From: Oscarella lobularis
Taxonomy: Eukaryota > Porifera > Homoscleromorpha > Homosclerophorida > Oscarellidae
DNA length: 64,000 bases
Direction: 5' to 3'
Assembly (NCBI RefSeq): GCF_947507565.1
Contig: NC_089177.1
Coordinates: 2,108,001-2,172,000 of the forward strand
Part shown: in pieces, positions 36,825 through 48,271 of the stretch
Position numbering within the stretch: position 1 is the first letter of the stretch
Layout: every line of letters begins with the position of its first letter
Notes under the pieces: model-generated
Told to the model about the DNA's origin: nothing
The model's database searches: none
What the model saw: the letters and a program-made list of their open reading frames with translations, nothing else
Position numbers and translations under genes: made by a program

Positions 36825-39800
36825 CTAGCCAAACGAAAAGCCTTCACAACCGTGTCTGATGGCAATCAGCACCTTCTGACGCAATGAACGCTCCGAAGAA
36901 TACAAAGGCAATTGGAGAAGATTAAAGCAAGTAGAAGCATGTGGCACCTAAAACAAAATTAAAAAATTTGGAGCAGCATTCAAAAACTGCAGCTGAAACC
37001 ACCTTATCAAAACAACTCGCATTCTTAGAAATAGAAAACAACGTCGGGCCAGACAAACCCTAACACAAGCACTCAAAATATTAGCTTGTAGAAAAATTAT
37101 TTTGCTCTGTTACCTGTAGGCTCCTAAAACCGCCGGAAGGCACACATGGAGAGCCAGTGGCAAATTTCAATAACAGTGCTTTTTCTTCCTCTTTCAGAGT
37201 CTTGACAAGCGTCCAGAACCAGAGAATCTCATTGTCACGGTTGGAATCCCAGCCATGATACTATATAAAAACACTTGACTTGAGTTAATACTGGTAGCTA
37301 CGCCCTACTGTCGTATTTTTCATCCAATCGTTAACGTCAATAGACTGAACGCCAGCAAGTAGCAATACAAATTCGTCGGGATTGAAAAGTCGAAGACAGT
37401 TTTGGTCAACAACCTAGCAAATTTGCAATTCTCTTTAATAATAACGCGTCAATAAAGCTTTCTAGCCTGATATAGCCCTCTTTTGAAGCTGCTAAGTTCA
37501 GCGAGAATCGACTTCTCTAATTTGTATTTGGATATCAAAGACATGTATCGGCGCTACAGAGTAATTATTAATTAATTAATTAATTAAAAGCGGCGCTAAC
37601 GAAACTGACTTTGTTTTCGTCCGTCACAACTTTATTCGCACCATCCTTCTCCAGCTCAATCTCAAGCGGGTGCTTATCATCGAGAAAAGTCTGAGTAAAT
37701 GTAAACGTGAGTCCTAGATCAAGTGCTAAAGAGGTACGATAGGCTGAAGTCTCGACTGAACAAGAATTTACACCGTACAATCAATAGACGTGGAGTCGAG
37801 GTATTCAACGGAAGACGCGTATAGCTGATGATCGATAGCGTCCAAATCGTTCGGATGCGTCACAGGAACGTCAAGAAGCTAATCACGTTAAAACATTCTG
37901 GCCTAACGTGGTTTCAATGTGTGTACCTGCTTGATAATGGGTCTTGCCAAGGGAAGTTGCAGTAGGTCTGCTTGACACAACGCCATTCCGACAATGCGTC
38001 CCAAAAAAGTGAGCATTTTTAGTCGTTGCGTGTTAGAAATTATTTTCTGGGGGCTCGACTGGGGAGCCGTTGCGAGCACTTTGGTCATAAAGACCCCGGG
38101 AAGAAAGCTACACAAACGGGGTTCCCATACGCGCACAGAACTCGCGTATTTATATAACCTTAGCTGAGAATTGTCGCACCGGGTAAACAATCGTCTTTCC
38201 TTGCTAACAACTTCATTAATAAGACACGAGAAGAATTCTCGTCTGGGTCCTAAGCAGGATCCTGCAAAGGCAGGCGGTCATGCAATTCGCTCGAAAGAGA
38301 ACTCCTCACTACGTGGCTTACCTGACTCGTTTTTGAACGTCACGTTAAGACATATGTCCGCGAGAACTTCGCCGCGAAAGTCCGATAGTCTTTCAACAGT
38401 ACTTTCGAGAATTCGGTCACGATCAACGACCAGATGAACAAACGGACTCGAGAACCGTCTGCGACGCCGCCTATGTAATTACGAACGCTCGGCTATGAGA
38501 AGGCCAAAACCGACGCTTTAGTCCAACCTCATTTCCACGTGTTTCTTAAAAAAATTCTTCTTATTGTTAAAATCGAGCATACCTCGACAATGAAAAGCGA
38601 ACTCTTTGTGATCTAACAGCGAAGGATTGGAACGAATGAATTCGTTGAAGGCTTTATAGTAGGCTTCTTGGTTAGCAAACGAAGTGATTAGATCTCGAAC
38701 GACCTTGGGGGGAACCCTATTAGATATTTTCGACATATTCAGCTAAGAAGCAAACTTTGTTCGTCCGTCTTTTTTCCCTTTTCGACCCAAAGCGCTTCCG
38801 CAAAAGATCTTCAAGAACGCACAGCTGCAAACAAACAAATTTCAAAATGTATTTAAATTCACCTTCGTACGTACTACAAGACCTGGTTTGGATCGTATTT
38901 CATCAGAGTCAATACGAGATCTTCGTTAGCAGCGAAGTTGGCATAGAGCAGTGGAGGCCAACCAGAACTATCTAACGACGCGATGGGATGACCGGCTCGA
39001 ATTAGCGCTTCGACGCATCCGACTTGATTGCTGCACGCAGCTAAATGAAGAACAGATGCTCCGTGCAGGTCCTAAAGGAAACCGTGCACTCAGTTCATGC
39101 ACGCGCGTGGCTGGCACTGTACCTTGCACGACATGTCAGCGCCAGCGTTGATGAGAACGTCAACGCAGCGCGCATTGCCAGCCTCAGCAGCGCACATCAA
39201 AGGAGTGTAATCTGAATATACAAAAAAATAATAATAATGAATGGTTTACTTGTACTGCCCCACTTCGATTATTTCGACGGTTCAGAAGAGTTGGCGTACG
39301 ATTGAGGAGTGTTTTGAGGCATTCAGCTTGACCGGTGTCGTCTCCGCCGCCGCAATCTAATGATGATACCCAATGCAAGAGATGCTCCTCGCTGCCTTCA
39401 GGAGACGACGCTCGAACTCCGCCGTCAAGAAGAAAATCGAGAACCTGTTTTTTGAGCCTTTAGACACGCCGTATCTATCCTACGTGTACAAACCAGGAAA
39501 TGGCCCATCTTGCAAGCCAGAGTAAAAGGAGTCATGCCGTCTGCGTCGCGCTTTTGCAGATCATCTTTAAATCGCTTTCTACAAATGAGCAATGAAGGCT
39601 ATAGACTGTGCCACAGGCTACATTGCGTGCAGACCTGCAATGATTATTGAGTAATTGGAGACAGGCTAGAGCCGTGGAGTCCGTGTCGGAAAAACAAAGA
39701 TCTCGGCTTCCTCTTGTCGCGAGGTGAGTCAATGTAGTTCTCGCTTCCTTCATAATCTCCGTCAGGCGAGACCAGTTACACTGCCGCAGTAGTCGATCCA

Positions 39801-41368
39801 AGCATTGGACGTGACCACAACGAGCAGCCCAAGCAACAGCGGGCAACAGGTCAGAGTCGACAGCATAGATGTCAGCCTTAGGGAGAAAAAAGACAAAAGG
39901 ATTATTCCAAACTCTAGAGATGCCAAAAAATGAACCTGTCCTACCTTGTTACGCAGCAAAACGTCCACAACGTTATCTTGTCCTGTTGCAGCTGCTAGAT
40001 GAAGGAGAGTAAAACCGGTATTGTCCTCCGTCCAATTGAACAGGAGGGATGACGACTGGGCCGCCAAAAGACGATCGACGAGTTCCGCATTGCCGCGTCT
40101 CACGGAATCGAGCAAGCGAACTAAATCGTCGACTTCCTCTTCGTCTTCAAAGACGAAATTGGGAGATAAGATGCTCATCAGGCAGTGATTCTTTTCATCT
40201 CTCATTTTAGCCGCCGCAAGCAGAGAATCCTAAGAGAACACCCATCTAAGTACACTGTCTATTGCAATTTGCAAGCCACTTGTCTCGCTTCACCTGCTCT
40301 TCGTTGTCGTCGTCTTCACTTAGTTCGCTTTCGGTAAAGCTGCTACTGCCAGACTCCGAGACCAAGGATCGTTCAAAAATCTCCGTGAACTCTCTCGACG
40401 CCACTACGCGAGCGGATAAAAATTGCTACTAAACTCTTACAGTATATATTTTTTATCGTACCTATTGCATCAAGACTGTCGCTCTCCGATTCCACTCTCT
40501 CCACTTCTTTTGGAGGTAAAACGGGACTCTGCTGACGATCCTTCCGAGGCTTGCTCCGTTTTTCCTTCAACTGATCCAGAAGACGGCGTCGTGGTCCCTT
40601 GGCGCTACCTGAAACTCGTTTGGCACGATTTGAAGGACGTCTTATCGGAGTCGCTCTAATAACATACATTAATTTAAAAAAGAATCGAGTTTCTGCATGA
40701 TTCGTCTTACATGATTTTCTTGTCATCTTCTTCCTCACTGCTACTGCTATTAAAACGTCTCTTCTGTCTACTGCGCGATGGAGGCTGGATTTTCTTGTCA
40801 CAGCTGCTTGCATCGCTGCTGCTTTGCTCCTTTTCCTTTTCTTCTTCTGAGCTAGATGACTCGCTGCAACTGACTGACGTAGAGTCATCAACAATGAAGC
40901 CATCGTTCACGTATCCGAGATGAGAGTTTTTCTCATAGTTGTAGGAATTTCTCCTACAAACAAACAAGCATATAACTTCATCTCTGAAGTTGAAACACTT
41001 GGATTCAACTTTTACTCTTTGATAAAATCGTTTCTCCTTCCGGGACGACAGAAAAACGACGACGAACTATTCAGATCATCTTCAGACTCAATTGGACTAT
41101 CCCTCCTCGCTCTGGTGGAGGCGCGACGTGACTTTCGCCGTGCTGCAATTCTTTCCGAGCTGCGCGTTGCTGAATTGGCGTTCGGAGGTTGCGACAATTT
41201 GGACTTTGGCGTTGACGTTTCTTCTGCTGCATGAGAGACGCTTCGACGACGACGCTTAGATGATTTTATCGTTGGTGCGGGCTCTGAGTCTGAATCTGAG
41301 TCGAAGCGCCGAGAATTGCTCTTCTTATGCGAACAAATGGGCTCCTCGTCGCAGCCGTCACTTTCCAT
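36825..41368 (-). CDS. Ankyrin-repeat HECT-type E3 ubiquitin ligase with basic/acidic nuclear-type N-terminus
   Basis: The N-terminus (41368 to about 40300) is low-complexity: SR/KR-rich blocks (SSKRRRRS, RKSRRASTRARR) alternating with Ser/Glu runs, typical of nuclear proteins. Ankyrin repeats follow (about 40200-38900; GFTLLHLAAATGQDNVVDVLL, DYTPLMCAAEAGNARCVDVLINAGA). The C-terminal HECT domain is spread over many short exons: LDFNNKKNFFKKHVEMR, RILESTVERLSDFRGEVL, PRREFFSCL, FLGRIVGMALCQADLL, GANKVVTDENK, WFWTLVKTL, LLKFATGSPCVPSGGF and the catalytic Cys in HASTCFNLLQLPLYSS, ending CEGFSFG at 36825. Order ankyrin-HECT resembles HACE1, but the HECT sequence looks closer to the HUWE1 group and HACE1 lacks such an N-terminus. 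Whether 40300-41368 belongs to the same transcript is likely but not proven. Head to head with RAD17. Confidence 0.75.
37567..37588. repeat. ATTA/TTAA run in a HECT-gene intron
   Basis: Five ATTA-type units directly follow the intron boundary near 37565. They resemble the runs at 1936-1953 and 23854-23875. Confidence 0.75.
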
Positions 41369-41481
41369 AACAGCGTTCCATAAAACCAAAAAAATCTACC
41401 TATGCTATTATCTAGCGCACGCTAAACCAATCGAATTCATTTCTTTCGCGAAATAGAGCATGTTACGCTGCGTACACGTGT
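41369..41481. promoter_or_regulatory. 113-bp bidirectional promoter of the ankyrin-HECT gene and RAD17
   Basis: Divergent start codons lie 113 bp apart. An ACACGTGT palindrome with CACGTG core sits just upstream of the RAD17 ATG. No TATA. Confidence 0.5.
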
Positions 41482-44160
41482 ATGAAAGCTAAGAAGACTG
41501 TTGATTTGTCTGACACGGAGGATTTTACTGAGAAAAGGCAAGCCAGAAAGCCTTATAAGCGGAAACAAAAGAATTTCTCGCCGCAGATCGCTGCAATTGC
41601 GTTCGAATCGAGGAAGAAAAATAGGAAAAGGACTGAGAAACTGGCTAGTTTCCTCTTTCGAGGGTCCAATAGTAAAAAAAGAGCGAACACCAAAAAACTC
41701 AGGCGAATTGCCGTGGACCGAAAAATATCGACCCGGAAATCGAGTAAGAAAAAAATTTCCATTACTCGAGACATTCCAACGAATCGACATCGAAACCTTA
41801 GACAGATTTGACTGTGCACAGTAGAAAAGTAAAAGAGGTCTCCACTTGGCTCGAAGAGGACTCCAATCGAGTTATATCTGTAGCCTAATTAGCTGCTGCA
41901 TAATATATTGATATCATGTCCAGAGACGAGGAAACGGTTCGGGTGGTTCGGTGCTTCTGCTGACCGGACCTCCCGGCTGCGGAAAGGCGGCCACTGTTCA
42001 CGTCTTGGCAAAGGAGATGAAGCTGTTCGTTAAGGAGTGGATCAATCCTTTGGACTTCCGTTTCTACGATAGTATAGACGATGAACAACGAGGTATTTAC
42101 GATGCTAAAAAGCTTTGCTTTGGTCATCGTTCTACCTGGTAGACTACGTTCCGTTCTACGAGTCGCAGAGTCGGCGGTTTGAGAATTTTCTTTTTCGGTC
42201 GTCGAAGTATAATTTGCTAAGATTGACGAGCGATTCTGAAGCGACTTCGAGCAAATCGAAGATTCTTTTAGTCAAAGTCAGCAGCAACCAACCAACCAAC
42301 CAACCAACCATCTCGTAACATATGATTTTGTAGGAGCTTCCTAATGTGTATCTAAGTCGTCCTGCATCTTTTCATCACCTCTTGCGGTACGATAGAGCAT
42401 TGTTTAAGTCTCCTCCTCTCTAGGTCTCGTCAATTTAGGCAATATCACCGCGTTGGCTGTTGTCCTGTTATTTTTGTGGTATCTGAAGGTACTGCGGAGA
42501 ATCGCATCACTTGGAAACTCTTTCCGGATTCGTTGCAAAGGGAATTGGGCATTGGATGCATTCGGTAAGAATGCAGCGAGGTAGAAATTCCTAATGTATC
42601 GACAACTCTCTAGTTTCAATCCTGTCACTCACGCAAATCTGGTCAAGGCGCTGTTGCGAATTGCCTCCGCTGAATTGCCCAAAACGAGTGTCAACAAGAA
42701 GGACGTCGAAGACATAGCCAACTCTTGCGACGGCGATATCCGAAGTGGCGTCAATACGATGCAACTGTTGCTCTCAGTTCACACGAGGGAACGCTCTTTC
42801 TCGGCGAGGCTCAAAGAAGAAAATAAATGGTGCCAAAAATCATTTGCCTAAAGTCGAGTATTCGCCTCTATGACAGATTCTGTACGGTAGCATAGATGCA
42901 CTTACTTCCTCCTCGGTTGGAAATAAGGATTCGCCTTTGCTTTTATTCAGAGCACTTGGCAAATTTTTCTATTGCAAGCGTAAGCCTTCCACAGCTGGCA
43001 CATACGTAGATGAAGATAATTCTTCCGTTGTAGGTGATGTCAGCGGCTCTTTGCCCGACTACGAGCAATTGCCCTTGTCTCTGTCTGACTGCGTGCGATT
43101 TCCTCTGCAGTTCAATCCCGAAGTAGGATACATCGTGTGAGCCCTCGATTTTTCCTATTGTCGACTTGGCCAGGAAATAGTGGAGCAGACTCCCACGTCG
43201 ATCCAGTCTTTCGCCCTCTACTTACATCAGAATTACTTGGACTTCATCGAAGGTCTTGGCGAGCAGGTTTGACCCATCGAAACCGCTAGAACTATTATAG
43301 TCCACAGACAAATTCTCACAGGAGGACGTTATAACCTGCTTCAGCGACGCTGACATTCTACTTGGCCAATGGGAGGTGCGTTCACGCGTGCATATCATTT
43401 GTAGTCTTTGTCATATTACTGCAGAGCCGGACGGAGCTTGAGCCCTACGCCTCCTGCATTGCGAGTCGCGGCGTTTTGTTTTCCTGTCATCCAAGCGAAA
43501 GTAGTAGTAGTCGCAAATGGCGGCCGCTTTATTCGCCAACCTATTTGGAAGCTGCAAAACAGGTAGAGATTCATCGCCTTCTACGCACGTCTCAAAACAG
43601 ACTTTAGGTGACGAAGAATTCGTTTCACGAACACTTTTATCACAACAGCAGGCTATTAGAGGGTAGCGGTGGCAGCCTTCCTTTCTTTTTTTGATGACGA
43701 GGTTTTCTTCAGGTCATCTGCGTCAGCGCAATGAAGTGCTCACAGAAGTAATACCGTTTCTAGGCAAAATCGCCGTTCCCTGCGAATATCAAAGTACGTC
43801 TTCTTGTTAGCGAAAGTGTGCGCGTGCTTTTACTTTTTGATGACTTGTGCTCAGGTCTGGTTGCGTCGCTTCACTCTTTCTTTGACTTCAATGAAGCCGG
43901 CTTTAGGAAGTAATCTTTTGAGGGAACAAGTACTACTAGCCTAACGTTTTGTCTCTAATCAAAGGTCTTCTTCGTTGGCGGAAAAGAGCAGTACAGCAGC
44001 AGCAGCACTGAGCGAATTAACTGACTTTTCAGCAGAGCACCAAACTTCCAAAGCCGATGCCCAACTGAAACTGCAGTCTAATTTAGAAGAAATGCCTAGC
44101 GCTGCTACTGACACTAATGACATAATCATTGAAACATTTGACGACGATAGCGACGGGTAA
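41482..44160 (+). CDS. RAD17: Checkpoint clamp loader RAD17
   Basis: Loads the 9-1-1 clamp on damaged DNA with RFC2-5. The 5' part is basic (KPYKRKQK). ELPWTEKYRPGNR, then TDLTVHSRKVKEVSTWLEEDSNR (41802-41870), then LLLTGPPGCGKAATVHV and KEWINPLDF form the AAA+ start; ELPNVYL, NPVTHANLVKALLRIA, CDGDIRSGVNTMQLL, LLFRALGKFFYCKR, LHQNYLDFIEGL, SDADILLGQWE and the acidic end DIIIETFDDDSDG follow, as in animal RAD17. Two oddities. The Walker A loop has Ala where the Mg-binding Thr is normal (GKAA for GKTT). The basic start and the EKYRP segment are in different frames, with only a 25-nt candidate intron (41656-41680 region) to join them, so the 5' model is uncertain. Exons are many and short. Confidence 0.85.
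42289..42312. repeat. (CAAC) run in a RAD17 intron
   Basis: About six CAAC/AACC units right after a splice donor (GTCAGCAG). Confidence 0.8.
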
Positions 44161-44262
44161 AATAATTAATTCATAAGACACAATAAATGGAAGATGACAG
44201 TGAATGATCAATCCGCACCTATCTACAGTGCACAGAAGTGCAATACAATGAACAACCTTACT

Positions 44263-44790
44263 TCAAGCAAAAGCGACAGGCACCAGTACGGCCTCGCTAT
44301 AGGGCGGTGGACCGTCTCCCGGCTCGGGGGGCGACGGCACTGCATCGACTCTTTCATCGCTCAACCACTTCAGTTTTTCACTCTTCGGCGCCGTTGTCGT
44401 CGTCGTCGTCGTCGTCGTTCGCTGCGATCGGACCCAGTCTCGATAGGACATTCGCTTCTGATCGCTCCTACGCCGTCCTTCTCTTCTCTTCACGACGTAG
44501 ACGACGACGACGCAGATGACGAAAAGTGGAATGCCGACGCCCATTAGGGTCCAGCTGGCGATGCGACGCTCGCACAGCGAACGGTGAGGGTCGGCGTCTT
44601 TCGTCTCCCAGCTCGGAGGCGAACGATCGCCTAGTTCGGTCGTTAGGAGAAGCGTGAGGCCGGAGACGGTGAAAAGGAGACCGAATACGATGCCGATCAT
44701 AGCGGGGCTCTTGTTCTTTAGACAGAAGTGCGACGAGGAGTCGAGCTGGCGCGGGCCAGACGCTCGCCGCGACGGCGAAGAGGGTTTCAT
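44263..44790 (-). CDS. Tandem two-transmembrane PPxY family, member A (most divergent)
   Basis: Single exon, 175 residues from ATG 44790 (upstream frame lacks a better start). Two hydrophobic helices (MIGIVFGLLFTVSGLTLLLT and WTLMGVGIPLFVICVVVVYVV) flank a short loop with a Cys-Glu-Arg-Arg-Ile-Ala motif that matches the C-R-I-x-G-W segment of its neighbours. The tail has a Thr run and ends with PPPYSEA, a WW-domain (Nedd4-type) binding motif. It sits nearest to RAD17 and is the most diverged copy, with no His-rich N-terminus. Function unknown; comparable PPxY hairpin proteins act as adaptors for Nedd4-type ligases, which is only an analogy. Confidence 0.7.
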   Translation of the reverse strand: MKPSSPSRRASGPRQLDSSSHFCLKNKSPAMIGIVFGLLFTVSGLTLLLTTELGDRSPPSWETKDADPHRSLCERRIASWTLMGVGIPLFVICVVVVYVVKRREGRRRSDQKRMSYRDWVRSQRTTTTTTTTTAPKSEKLKWLSDERVDAVPSPPEPGDGPPPYSEAVLVPVAFA

Positions 44791-44917
44791 GGCGGTGATG
44801 ACGCACGGTGTTACAGTACAGTGTACGTCATGAGTCACGTGCAAAGTCATATAATAGGTTTCACGTGCTGAAGGCTAAAATATTAGAGTAACAGATAATT
44901 GTCTCAAACCTACGTTA

Positions 44918-45829
44918 TTACATCGGAGGAGCGCTTGGTGCTGTGCCTGATTCCGGATAAGCAGTGGCCTCGCTGTAGGAAGGTGGAGCATCCATTCCAG
45001 CAGACTCTTGAGGAACTTTACTGGGATCCCACATTTTCACATCAACACTCGGCTCTGCGGCAGCAGGAGGATAGGGAGCGACTGGGTAGACCGATGAAGG
45101 CGCAGGGGGATAGGGGGTGGCGGTGGCTGCCGGTGGATAGGGAGCGGCGGCTGCCGGAGGATAGGCAGCGGCGGTTGCTGCAGGAGGATAGGGAGTAGCG
45201 GTGGCTCCAGGAGGATAGGATGTGTCCATGGAAGGAGGCGGATAAGATTGAGCTTCTGGTGGAGGATGTTCTTGCTGCGGCTGTTGCTCTTGCTCTTGCT
45301 GCTGGTTGCCTGCCTCGGCACTTTGCTGACGCACTTTAGCTCGAAGGCGACGAGCGTAGAAAATTCCAAAGACGAGCAAGATGACTCCTATAGGGAATAG
45401 AACCCATCCGGCAATACGACAGTTTTTCAGTGTTTCGAGTTCGTCGTCGTAGAAACTCGAATGATCGGGAAAGAAAGGCTTGTCGAAATAGCCGACCATG
45501 ATAAGAATAAATCCGATGAGGGTGAAGAGAACGCCGAAAACGATAGCGGGAACGGCGCGACACGTTCCACTATTGTTACAATCGCCGCCGTAGACGTGAT
45601 AGTAGCCGCCGCCACCGGTCGTCGTTACGTGAACGGTACCGCCGGCGTGAACCCTGGGACCGTGGTGGTGGTGGCGACGATGATGATGAAAAAGACCTCC
45701 ATGAAGATGACCGTGACCGTGAAGATGGCCGTGGTGAGTACGGTGGTGGTGGTGGTGGTGGTGAATGCCACCACGATGATGACGTCGACCACCAGCTCTG
45801 CGTCCGCCGCGACGACCTCCGACGCCCAT
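44918..45829 (-). CDS. Tandem family member B, His-rich two-TM PPxY protein (best preserved)
   Basis: Single exon, 303 residues from ATG 45829. The N-terminus is Arg/Gly then extremely His-rich (runs of HHHHHHH, HGHLHGHGHLHGG), a likely metal-binding stretch. TM1 is VFGVLFTLIGFILIMVGYF, then a loop of about 25 residues (FYDDELETLKNCRIAGW), then TM2 VLFPIGVILLVFGIFYARR, then a Gln-rich and long Pro/Tyr/Ala repeat tail (repeated YPPAATA units) that ends in the family signature DPSKVPQESAGMDAPPSYSEA. Both termini are predicted cytoplasmic. No recognised name. It gives the reference layout against which the decayed copies are judged. Confidence 0.8.
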   Translation of the reverse strand: MGVGGRRGGRRAGGRRHHRGGIHHHHHHHRTHHGHLHGHGHLHGGLFHHHRRHHHHGPRVHAGGTVHVTTTGGGGYYHVYGGDCNNSGTCRAVPAIVFGVLFTLIGFILIMVGYFDKPFFPDHSSFYDDELETLKNCRIAGWVLFPIGVILLVFGIFYARRLRAKVRQQSAEAGNQQQEQEQQPQQEHPPPEAQSYPPPSMDTSYPPGATATPYPPAATAAAYPPAAAAPYPPAATATPYPPAPSSVYPVAPYPPAAAEPSVDVKMWDPSKVPQESAGMDAPPSYSEATAYPESGTAPSAPPM

Positions 45830-46005
45830 GATGTCGCTTAGTTTTCGTTTTCGGAGTTTAGCGCTAACGTGCGTTGCTATAGAATGCTGATGACGCACTA
45901 CAAATCAAATTAACGCAGTCACACCTACATGACGTCACCACTTTTATTCGTACACAGTTCGTACAATAGTTGTTTCAAATGTACGTCTACGGTTATACAT
46001 GCTGC

Positions 46006-46560
46006 TCAGTCACCGGCGTCGCAGTCGCAGTCTACGTCACAGCCATAGTCTACGTCACAGCCGCCAAAAGAGGTATTGTCCATTCCATCATCCATTCCAG
46101 CAGACCCTTGAGAAAATCCACTGGGATCCGTCATTTCTACATCACCGCTCTGATGCGTCCTAACCGGAGGATATATATAACAAGATGCGTCCGAGGAAGG
46201 GGGAGGATCTGAGACTTGACAAGATTTATCTGGTTGCTGCCGGTTGCCTGCGCCTTGGCGATTTGCTGCCAGTGAGGCATTTTGTCTCCGAACGCAAATT
46301 AAAATAATTCCAAAGACAAGCAAGACGATCCCTATAGGGAATAGAAACCAACCAATGAGGCGACAGACGTTCAGCCGCTGGAGTTCGCCTTCATAGAAAG
46401 ATGATTCCTTGGAAAAGGAAGGCTTGTCGACGTAACCGACCATGATCAGAATAAACCCGGGAATGATGAATAAAATGCCCCAAAAGACAAAGCAGCTTTC
46501 ATGATGACCATGGGGATGACCACCAGCTCTGTGTCCGCCGCGACGACCTTCGACGCCCAT
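46006..46560 (-). CDS. Tandem family member C
   Basis: Single exon, 184 residues. It starts MGVEGRRGGHRAGGHPHG like its neighbours but the His-rich part is short. TM1 (FWGILFIIPGFILIMVGYV), DKPSFSKESSFYEGELQRL, CRLIGWFLFPIGIVLLVFGIILICV and the tail signature DPSGFSQGSAGMDD are present. The end is acidic and Cys/Asp-repetitive and lacks PPxY. The conserved promoter module lies 87 bp upstream of its ATG. Confidence 0.75.
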   Translation of the reverse strand: MGVEGRRGGHRAGGHPHGHHESCFVFWGILFIIPGFILIMVGYVDKPSFSKESSFYEGELQRLNVCRLIGWFLFPIGIVLLVFGIILICVRRQNASLAANRQGAGNRQQPDKSCQVSDPPPSSDASCYIYPPVRTHQSGDVEMTDPSGFSQGSAGMDDGMDNTSFGGCDVDYGCDVDCDCDAGD

Positions 46561-46640
46561 GTCGTTCAGTTTTTTTGGTTTTGTCTAGTCGGCGCATACG
46601 TATATGTATGAATTTGTTGCAGAATAGAGATGACGCACTT

Positions 46641-46690
46641 GAGGGCACGTGGCTCACAAATCAAATTAGCGCGCCACGTGCCATTATCTA
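46641..46690. promoter_or_regulatory. Twin-CACGTG promoter module upstream of member C
   Basis: CACGTG at 46647-46652 and again at 46675-46680, 28 bp apart, flank CTCACAAATCAAATTAGCGC. The same layout precedes members E, F, I, J and L, 40-90 bp before the start codon, and is followed by the shared string CCATTATCT. Confidence 0.7.
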
Positions 46691-46705
46691 AATGGCCTTC
46701 CACTT

Positions 46706-46775
46706 TTATTCGTCTCGTACCTCATTCTCAAATTGTTCCTGATTTATCTTTTTTGACTTCCATTTCTTCAGAGTA
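46706..46775 (-). repeat. Fossil copy of the DDX55 3' end (1)
   Basis: About 70 bp matching the last codons and stop of DDX55 (53852 onward): TTATTCGTCTCGTA, then AAATTGTTCCTGA and TCTTTTTTGACTT, ending TTTCTTCA before diverging. It has no coding role here. Confidence 0.75.
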
Positions 46776-46854
46776 CAGTATAACTAATAATAGTAGAGTA
46801 CTGTAATATATAGTTGTCTCAAAAACGTACGTCATTGTTACATTGAAGGAGCGC

Positions 46855-47325
46855 TTGGTGCTGAGCTTAATTCCGGATAAGCAGTGGCCTCGTTATAGAA
46901 AGGCAGAGCATACATTCCGGCAGCCCTTGAGAAAATTTACTGAATCCCACATTTTCCCATCAACACTCGGTTCTGTAGCAAAAAGAGGACAGGAAGCAAC
47001 TGGATATGCTGATGATGCAGAAGGCGTCGCGGAGGATAGGGAGCCGGAGGATAGGATGTGTCTAGGGTGTGTCTAAGGAAGGATAAGATTGGTGGCCCAA
47101 GGTGACCCTATAGGGATAAGAACCCAGCCGACGATGCGATAGAGGAAACGGCGCGGCGCGTTCAAGCGGTAGCACTCGTCGTTTCGGAAGCGCCAACGTG
47201 CACCGCCTGAGAGCTGGGGTCGACATCACCATCGCGGACTTCACCGCGTACCGCCCCCACCGCCACCGTCCTCTCCACGGAGGTCTCTGCTCTGCGTCCG
47301 CCGCGACGCGACCATGATGTCGCTT
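46855..47325 (-). pseudogene. Tandem family pseudogene D
   Basis: Start region (family MGVGGRRGGR-like, disrupted) and tail segments (SSAYPVASCPLFATEPSV-type reading) are recognisable in different frames, but the two helices and the loop between them are missing. No open frame covers it. It is almost the same, base for base, as the decayed copy at 49639-50095, so the deletion predates their duplication. Confidence 0.7.
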
Positions 47326-47558
47326 ACTTGTTTTGTTCTGCACAGACTGTCAGCGTATAGTCTAGCTAGCGTGCGTTGCTGCTTCGATACAGGTCATCAC
47401 ATTTCGTACCCATTCTCAAATAAATTTATACGAAGACACCAGAGAGAGAGAGATTAATATATAGATATTACGTATTGTAATAGGTGCCGTTATTAGTCAC
47501 GTGCAGAGTCACAAATCTGAATCTCAAAATGTACGTGAGAAGAGCTTCGGTTTGTGCT

Positions 47559-48271
47559 TCAGTCCGAAAAAGCACCGGTGTCGTCATAAGAACACGGATC
47601 ATTCATTCCTGCAGAGATTCCAGCAGACCCTTGGGATCCACTGGGATCCTCCATTTCGACATCACAGCTTGGATAAGGTACTTCTCCGAGCAGGTACGCC
47701 TCAACTGGAGGAGGATATGCGTAGGAGATGACTGCTGTCGGCGGACAGGATGTGTCCAAGGAAGGAAGGGGAAGGTGTACGTGAAGAAGCCTGACAAGAT
47801 CGGACCTGTTGCTGCCGGTTGTCTGCCGCGGCGTTTTGCTGACGCAATCGCACCCGACAAAAGCAGAAAATTCCGAAGGTAAGCAAGATGATCCCCGCAG
47901 GGCATAGAGCCCAGCCAACGATGCGACAGATTCCCAGTTGTCGGACATCGTCTTCGACTTCAAGTTCGAAGAATTAGACGCGATCCCTTGGGAAAGAAAG
48001 CCTGCGGCTTGTTGAAGTAGCCGACCATGATCAGAATGAACCCGACGAGAGTGAAGAGTACGCCAAAAATGACGGCGGGAATAGCGCAGCACGTTCCATA
48101 TCCGCCGTAACCCCTGTGATAGTAGCCGGCATCGATCGTCGCTACTTGAACAGGGGCCCCGACGTGAACCTTCCAGTTGGGACCTTGGGGGCGACGATGA
48201 TGAGTTAGACCGCCGTGAAGATGGCTGTGGGGATGACCATAAGCTCCGCCACGACGACCTTCGACGCCCAT
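47559..48271 (-). pseudogene. Tandem family copy E, frameshifted
   Basis: It begins intact: MGVEGRRGGAYGHPHSHLHGG, then Tyr/Gly-rich and TM1 (VIFGVLFTLVGFILIMVGYF). After FFPKGS the frame is lost; the loop and TM2 (CRIVGWALCPAGIILLTFGIF) continue in another frame, and the Pro-rich tail with EDPSGSQGSAG in the third. Two uncompensated indels and no plausible intron signals make this a recent pseudogene, or an assembly problem. Its promoter module (48325-48345) is intact. Confidence 0.6.

Noticed and set aside
45461-45841. Met/Thr/Val-rich open frame opposite member B
   Set aside because: It is the antisense shadow of the His-rich and repeat codons of member B.
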